Origin: Owenia fusiformis
Taxonomy: Eukaryota; Annelida; Polychaeta; Sabellida; Oweniidae
Assembly (NCBI GenBank): GCA_903813345.2
Contig: CAIIXF020000012.1
Location: 36,066,528 to 36,130,527 of the forward strand
Reading direction: 5' to 3'
DNA: 64,000 bases
Part shown: piece after piece, positions 1-11,085 of the stretch
Layout: each line of letters opens with the position of its first letter
Position numbering within the stretch: position 1 is the first letter of the stretch
Translations under genes and position numbers: made by a program
The notes under the pieces: model-generated
What the model was told of the DNA's origin: nothing
Database searches by the model: none
The model's input: the letters and a program-made list of their open reading frames with translations, nothing else

Positions 1-24
1 CTTGGACCAAGACTACTATTCCAA
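1..24 (-). pseudogene. Partial second copy of gene 1 exon 2
   Basis: Positions 1-22 nearly repeat 129-150, the part of exon 2 coding for WNSNLGPS, with one substitution. The homology stops at about 23 and continues off the left edge. It implies a local duplication with a breakpoint inside the exon. Confidence 0.5.
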
Positions 25-102
25 AAAAGGCTTGTTTCATTGCAATTGATGTACTACTTTTAAAGAGCGTGAACATTATAAAGTACATCATGTGATATTT
101 AC

Positions 103-229
103 TGATATTGTGTGCCAAGTCTTGCCCTGCTTGGACCAAGATTACTATTCCATTCAGAAGAGGCTGTCAACGCATCATCCTCGACTCTGGGATATGTTCG
201 AGAAATCAAAAACTCTTCCCAACAAAAAT
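103..229 (-). CDS. Gene 1, coding exon 2 (start of F5/8C domain)
   Basis: 127 nt, phase 1 in and phase 2 out. Acceptor ttttttcag at 230-238, donor GTAAAT from 102 downward. The peptide carries the N-terminal F5/8C Cys, LTASSEWNS and GPSRARLGT. The same segment at 31090-31216 is alignable over its whole length. The sequence just right of it (230-572) is intron with nothing recognisable. Confidence 0.85.
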
Positions 230-2911
230 CTGAAAAAATGGATAGTCATATCGAAAAAATCCAAATAGTTAAAGAGAGAATCAGAGATAGCGAGCAGGCT
301 AAACGAAAAATTTCGATTTTAGAATATTTTTGGCTCATGTCTTTCCTTGTCATGTCTATTCTCTAAAAATCACGAAAGTGCATACTTTATTCGAGGAAAA
401 CTAAAGATTTTTACAATAATGTATTATTTTTCTTTCAGAATGGTTCCCATTCTTATTATTTGGGAGAATTTAAACATTTTTCATCCATTTTTGCACTTTG
501 AATCATTAATAATTTCATCAATTTATAACATAAACTTTGGAAGATATTGTATTTGATATTGCAAGGAATTCATTCATGGTAGGTCAATTACACAAGTTGC
601 TTGTAATTTTGTCACCCCATATATATCTGATTCTGCCTTTAAGAAACTTATTGATATAATATCGGTGATTTATGCTATCAATTATGAAGCAATTGTGACT
701 ACTGCTCTTTTTCTCTTCACATATGGTGCTATTCTAAGAGTTGGGGAACTCACATAACACAAAGACAACTTTAATACCGCACAACTTTTTAATATAACCA
801 TCTCAAATCAAGGCATCCACCTAAGAATGTCTAATTTCAAACACAAAAACCCAACCCAATCTTTCAACATATTAATATCACCCAAAAGGTGCTCAATGAA
901 TTACCCATACTCTGCCATGGTATATTATCTCAAGCGTAGGGGGAACCGACAGGGCCCATTGTTCTTAGATGAATATGAAGTGATTTGTAGGTCTTTATTT
1001 GTGAAACATTTAAAAATTCTCTTGGAGCCTCTGGTATTCATCCTATTAAGTATAACTCTCACAGGTTACGCATTGGCTATGCTACACAACTTATATCAGA
1101 ATGGTTGAGTCAGGATATTGTAACGCAAAAGGAGCGATGGAAATCGTGTTCTGTAAAAAAGTATATAACAATTCAACAATCTAACGCTATCATAATTACT
1201 GTTATGTAATATTATGTAATCAGATAAAAAATTAATTTTTCATGCCCACATATATCTTAGTTTCCTTTTGAAATATAAATCTATGACATAAATAAAGTAG
1301 CAATGAATAGCCGAAAGTGTAACCAGTGAAAAGCAATCATCATTGTTAATTATTTAACTTACTTATAATATTTTTCAGTACCTTTGGTTTTCTTAACTCA
1401 AACTAAAATTAAGACTTTATAGCTTGAGTCTCAATGTATGCTGGACGCTCAGATATGGCGTGGACAGGGTACACATGATGCCAGATGTAATTTGTTCCAT
1501 TGTATCTAAGAAATTGATTCATACGCATTGTAGAGTGTTGCCACTTACCCGTTGATTCATACGCATTGTAAAGTGTTGCCACTTACCTGTTGATTCATAC
1601 GCATTGTAGAGTGTTGCCATTTACCTGTTGATTCATACGCATTGTAAAGTGTTGCCACTTACCTGTTAATTCATACGCATTGTAAAATGTTGCCACTTAC
1701 CTGTTGATTCATACGCATTGTAGAGCGTTGCCACTTACCTGTTGATTCATACGCATTGTAGAGTGTTGTCACTTACCTGTTGATTCATACGCATTGTAGA
1801 GTGTTGCCACTTACCTGTTGATTCATACGCATTGTAGAGTGTTCCCACTTACCTGTTGATTCATACGCATTGTATAGTGTGTCCACTTTCCCGTTGATTC
1901 ATACGCATTGTAGAGTGTTGCCCCTTACCTGTTGATTTATACGCATTGTAAAGTGTTGCCACTTAACTGTTGATTCATACGCATTGTAGAGTGTTGCCAC
2001 TTACCTGTTGATTCATACGCATTATAGAAAGGTGCCACTTACCTGTTGATTCATACGCATTGTAGAGTGTTGCCACTTACCTGTTGATTCATACGCATTG
2101 TAGAGTGTTGCCACTTACCTGTTGAATCATACGCATTGTAGAGTGTTGCCACTTACCTGTTGAATCATACGCATTGTAGAGTGTTGCCACTTTCCCGTTG
2201 ATTCATACGCATTGTAAAGTGTTGCCACTTACCTGTTGATTCATACGCATTGTAGAGTGTTGCCACTTACCTGCTGATTCATACGCATTGTAAAGTGTTG
2301 CCACTTACCTGTTGATTCATACGCATTGTAGAGTGTTGCCACTTACCTGTTGATTCATGCGCATTGTAGAGTGTTGCCACTTACCTGCTGATTCATACGC
2401 ATTGTAAAGTGTTGCCACTTACCTGTTGAATCATACGCATTGTATAGTGTTGCCACTTTCCCGTTGATTCATACGCATTGTAAAGTGTTGCCACTTACCT
2501 GTTGATTCATACGTATTTTAGAGTGTTGCCACTTACCTGCTGATACATACGCTTTGTAGAGTGTTGCAACTTACCCATTGATTCATCTTCCGATTCACAT
2601 TTAATATTCTGTATATCTTCCTGAATTTTTTCCTGCATATATGGCAAAGAAGATCGTATCCCATATGTAATATCAAGTAGCTCGTAAATAAGGGACTCTA
2701 CTCCCTCAATTGTCGCCTTGGCCTTGGACACATCGTTTGCGATGTCAACATTTCCTGCGGAACAATTTTGTGTTTCAGTCTTTAACTCGTTTAATGTCGT
2801 CATCACGTTTTCGATGTCCGTTTTCTTGCATGTCGGAGATTTCCCTTTCTTCAGTTCTGCTGTCACCACAAGCGTAACAAGCATTACTATTGTAACTACC
2901 TTGAGCTGCAT
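103..2911 (-). CDS. Secreted coiled-coil + F5/8 type C protein, gene 1 (exons 1-2, 3' part outside window)
   Basis: Two coding exons on the minus strand: exon 1 2911-2575 and exon 2 229-103. Exon 1 starts at an ATG and encodes a signal peptide (MQLKVVTIVMLVTLVVTAEL), a Cys, then a helical heptad-rich stretch with a second Cys. It ends in phase 1 at donor ATGG|GTAAGT. Exon 2 begins after a pyrimidine-rich acceptor (ttttttcag) and reads in the matching phase. It starts the F5/8C fold with a conserved Cys and the motifs LTASSEWNS and GPSRARLGT, and ends at CA|GTAAAT. Both exons match gene 2 at 24785-33924 in phase, and exon 2 has the same length (127 nt). The rest of the domain (exons 3-4 by analogy) must lie left of position 1. 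F5/8C domains of secreted proteins bind phospholipid or glycan; the coiled coil suggests an oligomer. The ligand is unknown. Intron 1 contains a tyrosine recombinase relic and the donor-site minisatellite. Confidence 0.85.
573..1175 (+). pseudogene. Degenerate tyrosine recombinase of a DIRS/Crypton-like element
   Basis: Three frame-shifted segments, read in order, give the landmarks of the eukaryotic transposon tyrosine-recombinase family. They are TALFLFTYGAILRVGELT (first catalytic Arg in LRVGEL, then a stop near 757), an FKHKN segment with the box-II Lys region, RRGNRQGPLF, then in another frame SHRLRIGYATQLI (the H-x-x-R box) and a final RWKSCSVKKYI with the candidate nucleophile Tyr. At least one frameshift (near 1020) and one stop break it, so it cannot encode an enzyme. 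It lies in intron 1 of gene 1 on the opposite strand. DIRS/Ngaro and Crypton enzymes share these motifs and I cannot separate them without the rest of the element. Confidence 0.7.
1176..1511. other. Intron 1 of gene 1, no recognisable feature
   Basis: AT-rich intronic sequence between the recombinase relic and the minisatellite. I see no gene, RNA or repeat in it. Confidence 0.5.
1512..2574 (-). repeat. 38-bp minisatellite made of copies of the gene 1 exon 1 splice donor
   Basis: About 28 head-to-tail copies of a 38-bp unit. Read on the gene's strand, each unit contains GAATCAACAG|GTAAGTGGC, which closely matches the true exon/intron junction GAATCAATGG|GTAAGTTGC at 2575/2574. Most copies keep CAGGTAAGT, the consensus animal 5' splice site; a few carry GGGTAAGT or have lost the GT. 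The array directly abuts the exon. The paralogue at 33597 has no such array, so the amplification is specific to gene 1. Confidence 0.95.
2575..2911 (-). CDS. Gene 1, coding exon 1 (signal peptide and coiled coil)
   Basis: 337 nt from ATG 2911-2909 to donor G|GTAAGT at 2574. It encodes 112 codons plus one nucleotide. Hydrophobic signal peptide, then basic KKGKSPTCKKTDIE and a heptad-like helix, ending in acidic CESEDES. It is alignable with 33597-33924, which has the same phase. The reading frame runs on past the donor to 2507 only because the intron repeat happens to be open. Confidence 0.85.
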
Positions 2912-3060
2912 GGTTCCAACGAGTTGTTAGCCGAGACGATTATATCGCAGACGGGGTCTGTATGTGCATGGCGGCGAGTTTAGTTTATATAACTCTTTAT
3001 TCCTACAATCAATCGAGGCACGTCGTCTCATTAGCATCAACTATAAACACAGGGTGTGTA
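2912..3060 (-). promoter_or_regulatory. TATA-type promoter of gene 1
   Basis: A TTATATAAA box (plus-strand 2984-2992) lies about 75 bp upstream of the exon 1 ATG. The block from 2935 to 3050 aligns with 33955-34060 upstream of gene 2 and with an orphan copy at 33420-33550, which supports a conserved core promoter. Confidence 0.65.
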
Positions 3061-3567
3061 CCAAATTATGCGTGAATGTTGAACACACGGGGTACGGTAC
3101 AGGGTGTTCAAAAAACGCAACCCAAAGAAATCCCTATACGTCGAAAAATACTAGTTCAGTTATGTTCATTTTTCAGGAAAGAAATGAGATAATGTGTATA
3201 TATAGCTCTTGTTAGTTAATTGTAAAACATGATGCCTTGGAAACCTGCTCAAAAGACAGTTGTACTAGGAAAATACGAAAAACGCAGTCAGGGGTGACTA
3301 CAATCGCAAAGAAACTAAATAACTTCCTAACCATATTTTTTGCTCTTCAAATTTGGCACAAATCATCTTCATTCAAACTAATGTCAAACTTAAGGTATAA
3401 TAGCACGCACCACATACCACCAAAAAGAAGGATTGTACCCATTTTAAGTTCGCCTTAAAACATAATGAAAACAGAAAATAATATAATATTACTGAACACT
3501 AAGATATACAGCATGGGCATACAATTAATTTGATGAGAATGTTTCTACAAAAAAACTTCGACATGAT
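3061..3567. other. Upstream flank of gene 1, no recognisable feature
   Basis: Short reading frames only; none has recognisable motifs. No repeat seen. Confidence 0.45.
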
Positions 3568-5291
3568 CACGAGGGGAAAGAGTACCCGTGTATATACAAC
3601 CTACCGCCGAGCAAAGACCCGAAGATGTCTGAAAATGTAGGGGATAAGTTAATAAACTCCTGTTTTATATTGAATTTCTCAATATGAGAAAATAAAACAC
3701 AAAACTGTTTGTAACCGATATAATTGTTGTTCCAGGCACTCATGTTTAGAGAATAATGAGTACTTAATGCAATATTTACTATCAAATCGCTAAATCCAAC
3801 TTCTAAATCTTAGAATGATCTTTTACATCTTAAATAAGTAAGAACCATGGCTGTATTTACTCCATTTGATTCAAAGATACATTAGGTGCAAATATATTAC
3901 ATTTGTTTCACTGCCACACGTTGCATATCATTGAAATCACCGGTGAAAGTTGAAAATGAAAGACCCAATTATACCACGAGTACGATTCAATATGACCCGA
4001 TGCTGCCGCCTGAGTATTCCGATTATACCGTGAGTAAAACCCTATGAGGTAGTGAGTAAGCTTTCGAATGATCATATAATAACATGAAGTATATCACAAA
4101 TATTCCTGTTAATATGATATAATTCCCGCAGCACTATACGTCAACGTCTGTGTCCCGCGAAGTTCTTTAAAACATTGAATTCATTCACTCGAATCACCAT
4201 AATTTTCATTGTTGATGATATCACCACTTCTATCCGACTATGCTCATAATCCAATGAGTTTGATTCGTGTTATTTTGTATCTACCAAGACGGTAAACATA
4301 TGAAAAATAGTTATATATTTTGACTGGCCTAAAATGTGCAAAGTTTACCCGTTATGCTCATTCGATCTCATTATTGAATAAAATAAGATATCAGTAGAAA
4401 GGCTACTAAAATGAAAAAAGATTGACCAGTAGAGATTAGGAAGTTCAACGTGACACATATTCATTTTTATCCATAAATGCAATCGCTCTCAAGTTTGACT
4501 AAAAGATCAGTACAACGGCTCCTAAGATGAAGAAAGATCATATTCATAATTGATTTAAACGCAATTCCGCGCTTTTCCTATCCTCCAATGTTGATAGCCT
4601 AATTTGTGTTGTGTCAGTCTGGGTCAAAATGTTACAATAGTATTAATAACGAGTGACCCTTCTAATAAAGACAATTAAATCAAGGTTCGAAAACTCCCAA
4701 AAGTAACACTTACACTATTTCATCAGCAGCATGTCATAGACTCGACGATATACTCGGATCTCAACAGATTTTACTCATGTAATGTTCGGATTCTGAGATC
4801 ATTTACTCAAGATATTTTCGGATCTTGATAATATTACTCGTCGATCACATCGATGTCCGATAACATCGGATCTTTTAGGACAAAGTTTATGTGAAGATTT
4901 TGCTGTTCAAAAGTGCTATTTTGACCTAATATTTTGACACTTAATATATTATACATATGACATACATTTACCGGCCCAAGTATGTCTTATGTTTGGCTCA
5001 TTATCAATTAAAGCGAGTATGAATGTGAAAAACAAATCGAAAACCATTACGTTTAACTTATCTCTTAATTTGGACATAACAAATATATTTCAACTATAAT
5101 TCTAGGCCAACTCCGCCTGCTAGAACATCTTAGTAACGATTCTAACCATCCAAGGGAACTGATAGAGGTCCAATATTACCTGTATTGTCCATTTTCCTAT
5201 GAGATGTAGTTAAACAAACATTTGATAGGCGGTATATGCGTGTCTTGCTCGGCGGTAGGTTGTATATACACGGGTACACTTTCCCCTCGTG
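3568..5291. mobile_element. Non-autonomous DNA transposon, CACGAGGGG termini, 5-bp target duplication
   Basis: 1,724 bp with inverted termini of about 50 bp starting CACGAGGGGAAAG and containing the stretch GTATATACAACCTACCGCCG. It is flanked by ATGAT at 3563-3567 and 5292-5296; a 3-bp TGA reading is also possible if the terminus starts one base pair earlier. No coding capacity. Part of its interior (about 4425-4837) recurs inverted at 12775-13137. Confidence 0.8.
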
Positions 5292-5379
5292 ATGATACTA
5301 AGCACATAAAACAAGTATGCAAAATAAAGTGACATAACCATAGAGGAGTCGACACTTTAATAGATTCACCTGCATTCTG

Positions 5380-5500
5380 AGGTGAATGTAAATTATTTTT
5401 ATGAATATTTTAATGTCTATTTCGTTAATGAATGTAAATTATTGTTATGAATATTTTAATGTCTATTTATGTAATGAATGTAAATTATTGTTAGTTTATG
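5380..5500. repeat. Short AT-rich tandem repeat
   Basis: Nearly three copies of a unit beginning GAATGTAAATTATT and ending TTTTAATGTCTATTT, immediately left of the retrotransposon tail. Confidence 0.7.
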
Positions 5501-5518
5501 AGATGCATCTTCTAGAGC

Positions 5519-6076
5519 AATCGTATTTATTATTATTTATTTATTTATTTAAGTGCCACGTACCTTAATCGGCACCCAGCCTTATCAGGCTTATGTGGCA
5601 CTATACAAATACATACATATAATTACAGTGTGTTTTTTATACAATTTTTGTCGTTTTTCAAGTGCTGACATTATATTTTGCTGTAAGTTTTACACATTTT
5701 TTATTTGAAAGAAGATGTGTCAGTAAATCTTGATTATCATGAACCCTAGGGGGTCTGATTATAGTTTTTCTCAAATCTTTGTAACAAGAGCATTCTAGAA
5801 GAAAATGTTTCTCAGTTTCTTATATGTCCATATTTACATGCCTCACAGAGTCTTCGTTCAACAGCAAGGCCTTTATATCCACCCGTTTCTATGTTCACAT
5901 GAAGAGTGCCTGACCGAATTCTAGCTATAACAGATCTTTGATTCCTTGATAAAAATAATTGTATAATTTATACTCCTCTGTACCAAAATTGTCTTCAATT
6001 AACTTATATGTACGTCACTTTGGCATTGTAGTTATTTGAACTGTCCATTTATGTATCGTATTAAACGTGATTGTTG
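5519..6076 (-). mobile_element. 5'-truncated non-LTR retrotransposon, 3' end only
   Basis: On the minus strand the sequence decodes to the C-terminal Cys/His region typical of CR1/L2/RTE-type ORF2 proteins: an RTYKLIEDNFG segment, SRNQRSVIARIRSGTLHVNI, RRLCEACKYGH and a FLLECSCY motif, with one stop after HIRN. A 3' untranslated hairpin around AAGTGCCAC follows, then a TAAA-type microsatellite tail (plus strand 5520-5552). Such tails mark the 3' end of these elements. It is a dead copy. Confidence 0.75.
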
Positions 6077-6153
6077 ACTTTTTCAAGTGAAACCAACATT
6101 TTAGAGTATATAAGTTAGTACTCTAAAATTTGGGTTTCACTTGAAAAAGTCAC
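6077..6153. mobile_element. Short hairpin element
   Basis: Inverted arms GACTTTTTCAAGTGAAACC and its complement, continuing through TTTTAGAGTA, enclose a short loop. It looks like a small MITE or fold-back remnant. Confidence 0.6.
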
Positions 6154-7115
6154 CAATTGATTCATATTTTTTCACTTTTATTTAACATAAAAGACTCGCG
6201 TGAATTCGGGAATTGGAGCTTCTTTTCATTTATCATTCGGAATTTGTCAATATCCAATAATAATATTGATTTACAAAAATTGATAAATGTAAAGTTAGAA
6301 AATCAATATATAGTGGGTCGCAAAAATAAATCTCAACCCTCAAAAGTTGTCACAATGAGCTAAATTCTAAGCTTCGTTTCTCAAACTCTCCCAAGCGGTA
6401 GAAAAATAACTCCCATTGACTTTAAGTAGCACAATAAATGAATCCAAAGCTTCATACCTGCAAATGATGGATAAATCCCTACCAAATTGAACGAATGTTT
6501 TCATGAATCGCCATGTTTGAGATCCAAGGAGCCAATCCACATTGTCGCGTAATCCGGCTCCGAAATCACCTCAACATTTGAAGAGTCGGCATTAACATGT
6601 GATGGACACGAATTCCACTATATCTGGACTTACAAGAACGGAGAAAATAGAGCACTGAATACACTGAGGTAAGAATGTATTACATGTGCGACAGCATGTA
6701 ATTACCATAACTTTTGTAATTCTTTATGGTGAACACTGTAAAAGCGCGTTTATGCAAGAGATCAACAGACCAAATGATGCTCCGGGTAAATTCAGAAGTT
6801 ATAAATAAGTAAAACATGCAGATAAAAGAGAAGGTTATCTCAATTTACAGAACTCCACCTATAGACAATCTATTGCTAAGGTACGGTTATCGATGCATAA
6901 TTTCCCAATTGAACGAGATCGATACTTCAAAGTAGAAAAATCGAAATGATTTTGTTTCTTTTGTAATTCGAAAAATACAATGTGATGAAGAACACGTTCT
7001 TGTTTGTTGTTCTCAATCAGAACTTAAACTAGCTCGATCTTTATATCTCAGTAAAATAAAAAGTATAAACAACAGTTTTACTCATTTCAATACAGGTAGT
7101 CTATTTTATACTTAA
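6154..7115. other. Intergenic, no recognisable feature
   Basis: AT-rich, short frames without motifs. Confidence 0.4.
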
Positions 7116-7274
7116 GGAATAAATAATGATAGGCCATTCAATATGGTGAAATTCAGCACGAGTTGGACAGAATGTTGTACAAAGCACGAACCGAAGGTGA
7201 GTGCATTTGTACTAACATTCTGTCCAACGAGTGCTGAATTTCACCATATTGAATGGCCTATCATTATTTATTCC
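7116..7274. mobile_element. Long hairpin, 61-bp arms
   Basis: GGAATAAATAATGATAGGCC and the following 41 bases are repeated inverted at 7214-7274 with two mismatches, and pairing continues toward the loop. The open frame starting here (7143-7577) is explained by the palindrome and has no recognisable domain. Confidence 0.8.
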
Positions 7275-8820
7275 GATTCAAACATAAAAATTAGTAAAAG
7301 CCGTGTCTGTGGAACGGGCATGAAGGAAGAATACGCATGCTGTCAAGATTCTGAAGTCGGCCGGAAAAATTTTAGAATTTGTTTGGGCTGTTCTATTTTA
7401 CTCCCCGTTTTAGATTTTATACGGTGTATGCAAACATGGGGTGTTGATAAAACAGGGAGTAAAAAAGAACAGCGATCCCCAGACAGAGCCCCAGATGTGC
7501 AGCTGAGATGTGACGTCACTCAAAACAATGCAAATTGCAGATTGAATAGAGCATGGTCGTGCATCTATGGAGAATAAGAGAACGTTCTATATTGGCTATG
7601 CTGCATTCTGATTGGTTGAGAAATTCGAATAGAGCACGGTCATGTTTGAATCCTTGTTAGCGCACGATGATACAATTAACAAAACAATTGGTGATATTTT
7701 ACAAGAGTTCATAATATTATGAAAGAGTTGTTCAATAAAATTGACGTTAAATCATTTTGTGCTACTTAGTACTTGGTGATTGTTAGAATTAGATTGTAAT
7801 TATTATGTTTTGTCATGCATGAATGTTTTATTTCTTATTTGCTTTATTGGACTTATATCTCAATGTACCTTGGATGTTCAAGATACCAATACACTTATTA
7901 AGTTGTAGCGAGACATAATTTTACAATCTACTTAGTGTAATAGAAAACTTTAAATAGGCCAATAGTACAGGCTGGTCAAAAAAGTAAAACACTTTTATAT
8001 TTAGGGTATCCCCTTTATAGCAGAACTATGTGCGAAAGAGAAACAACTGGGTCGATAATTCAATTTCTAAAAAAATGTGTAATATTTGTGCTTTTTAGGT
8101 AAAAATTTATAGTTTCTATAACATATAATGAACCATCATTTGTTCCCCTTAACATTTGCCAACCAACTAATGTGGTTGTATTGATTTACCATGTACTGAG
8201 TGTGGCCAAAGAATATAAATAAGACACTCTTTGTTGTTTTGAATTTGCCTTTAAATTGCCCAGCCGTCTTATTTTTGATGTAAACATGATAAACTCACCT
8301 TCATATTACTTGCACTCCTAGTTTATACATCGTCTACTTCGCAGAATATTTACTCACAAAAATTGAAATAAAACTGAAAGAAGTATTTTAGAACAAGCGC
8401 GGTCATTTTGTCTTTTCGCTATAGCGAAATTAAGGCATGCTTTCAAAATGGAGAATGGGACGACGTCTATTTTAAATGAAAACGTTCAATATCTTATCAA
8501 CAAGACAAGCCGTTACTATTTCAATTCTTGAAATATTAACAGGATGGTCTTTAGAATATTACTTAAATTTATTGAACGGCGGCTAAAGATTTTACAATAG
8601 TTCACGGTGTTCCAGATGGAATTACTTCTAGCCAAGAAATGGCTAGAGACTCGAGTAAGTATCGATAAAAATGTATGTATATATGTATTTTGAGTAACTC
8701 TCTTTACATCTATATATCTATATAAGTCGACACATTTTTATCACACCATCGGTGGGATATAGTCGTCATACTGGTCGTGATCGTGGTCGTGATCGTGATC
8801 GTCCCGCTTTTTGTCATCGC
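7275..8820. other. Intergenic, only a short microsatellite
   Basis: A CGTGATCGTGGT-type run occurs at about 8768-8800. Otherwise I see nothing supportable. Confidence 0.4.
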
Positions 8821-9645
8821 TGTTTAAGGAAAACTGCTCATCAGATTTTCTCCAAATTCGCAGAGATGATAGAGCATATGAAGTACTAGAGCTAAGTACT
8901 AGAACTTTTCGGTGGCCATCTTGTTTTCTGGCGGCCATTTTGGTTTTTCGAAAAATCTTGTCATCGCCATTTCAGGAAAACCGCTCATTGGATTTCCTTC
9001 AAATTTACACAAACGATAGAGGATATCAAGTACTAGAGCTGATTAACTTTTGGGCGGCCATCTTGTTTTCTGGCAGCCATTTTGAAGATTTTTCGAAAAA
9101 TCTTGTCATCGCCATTTTAGAAAATCCGCTCATCGGATTCCCTTCAAATTTACACACATGATAGAGGATATCAAGTACTAGAGCTGATTAACTTTTGGGC
9201 GGCCATCTTGTTTTCTGGCGGCCATTTTGAAGGTTTTTCGAAAAATCTTGTCATCGCCATTTTAGGAAAACCGCTCATTGGATTTCCTTCAAATTTACAC
9301 AAATGATAGAGGAAATCAAGTACTAGAGCTGATTAACTTTTGGGCGGCCATCTTGTTTCCTGGCAGCCATTTTGAAGATTTTTCGAAAAATCTTGTCATC
9401 GCCATTTCAGAAAATCCGCTCATCGGATTTCCTTCAAATTTACACACATGATAGAGGATATCAAGTACTAGAGCTGATTAACTTTTGGGCGGCCATCTTG
9501 TTTTCTGGTGGCCATTTTTCGAAAAATCTTGTCATCGCCATTTCAGGAAAACCGCTCATCGGATTTCCTTCAAATTTACACAAATGATAGAGGATATCAA
9601 GTACTATAGCTGATTAACTTTTTGGCGGCCATCTTGTTTTCTTGT
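8820..9645 (+). repeat. ~145-bp tandem array with paired GGCCATCTTG motifs
   Basis: Six head-to-tail units with anchors at about 8910, 9053, 9199, 9341, 9487 and 9627. Each unit carries two GGC(G/A)GCCAT motifs, the first in GGCGGCCATCTTG, a FCGAAAAATCTTGTCATCGCC-like block at DNA level, and a conserved segment ending AAGTACTAGAGCTGATTAAC. The same unit, diverged, forms the subterminal repeats of the 4.5 kb transposon at 44717-49218, so this may be a decayed end of that family. Confidence 0.85.
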
Positions 9646-10949
9646 TTTTGAAATTTGTAAACATAATAGGAGAACAGTTTTCCTGGTTCATAGTGTCTGC
9701 CTATTTGATGGTGTGATCTCGTTCACGTCCTGTGCCTTGTTTAATGTTATTGTCTCTGTCAAAATGAAAGAGTGTGGTGGCGTTTTCCAATATAATATTT
9801 TTTCTCATTTAGTAAGTCTTTTATTTTGGACACTTAGTACTTTATTCATTTTCTTTCGTAAGTTTTTATTGATTCTTCTCATGAAGTATATTCTTGAAAT
9901 TGTATACCTGCATATAGCAGAATGAAATACGTTGTAAAACATCTGTTGTTTTTTCCATATAATTTCAAATTAATAACGCTTCATCTATGAAAGCAATAAA
10001 TTGGGAACCCCTTGACTGATTATAGCTTATTTTGATACAAGTATATGTTAATATTTGAAATGACAAAAATCACGTTTCCCATCAACTAGACTTCCACAAT
10101 GTATTGTCTAATATATATTGACCTTGACCTTTGACACTTAAAATTGTGAGTTTTCTGGCCTTTTATCATCCTCTTTTGTAAGATCTAAAAACAAATTGAC
10201 CTGTTAAACAAATTGACCCGTTTTACTTAAACAGGTCATAGAGGACTGATATAATGCTGTGTATGAAAACGTGGCACTATTTCGAAACCGGCATTTGAAC
10301 AAGTTAAATTCTGCCCTCAAGATTTTATTTTTTAGATTTTATTTAGATTAGTAGTAGTGGTAAGTTTATTTATCAAAGTCTCACGCACTAAAAATATTAC
10401 ATTAAAAGATAAAAAAAATATATTACATAATATAAGTCAAAACAGCGCCTGGTCGATGCCGACTTATGAGAGACCATTATTAACTGCCATATCCCAGTGT
10501 ACGGGAAAAACATGATCATAATCATAGGCGGACAGTAGGGGAGGGGGCTATTTAGATAACTCACTGACATGTCTTGGCATTATTAGGCGGCCCTCTATAG
10601 TCATAGCTAGGGGACCTGAGCTGGATTTGGTTGGAAATAGTTTTATCTAGGTCAAGGTCATAGGTCAAACACTAGGTCAAATCAAAGTTCTTTTTAAGTT
10701 TTTATCAACTTCCTTACATTTACCCTAATGTGTTGAGGGGAGGGGGAGTCGGATGTAAAACTCGAGGTGATAGGCGGTATAGTGGCTGAGTTAGGATGAT
10801 AGGGAGTTGCTTGAAAATCACACCATCTCTATGTTTTCATGAAATATAAACTGGTTCTATTTGCTTTCTTTTGAAAATATACCAAATACGTATTACCCAT
10901 GTATCAGTATAGTGAATACACTTTCATACAAGCTATATATAAGGGTTAT
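9646..10949. other. Intergenic, no recognisable feature
   Basis: AT-rich sequence with short frames lacking motifs; G-rich runs near 10535 and 10735. Confidence 0.4.
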
Positions 10950-11085
10950 GTACTGGGAGGTTTTGGATATGGGGTTTATCCAGAGGGAGATATACATATC
11001 TACCTGAGGGACCGTAGGGACCGAAGGTAGATGTGCATATCTCACGAAGGATGAACCCCATATCCAAACCGACCGTACATAATTG
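10950..11085. repeat. Imperfect hairpin
   Basis: GGTTTTGGATATGGGGTTTA and AGATATACATATCTACCT are echoed inverted as AGGTAGATGTGCATATCT and GAACCCCATATCCAAACC. Probably a small fold-back relic. Confidence 0.6.

Noticed and set aside
1512-2580. CRISPR-like regular repeats
   Set aside because: Units are contiguous with no unique spacers, the genome is animal, and the unit derives from the neighbouring splice junction.
7143-7577. 144-codon plus-strand frame
   Set aside because: Starts inside the long hairpin and has no recognisable domain; the open frame follows from the palindrome.
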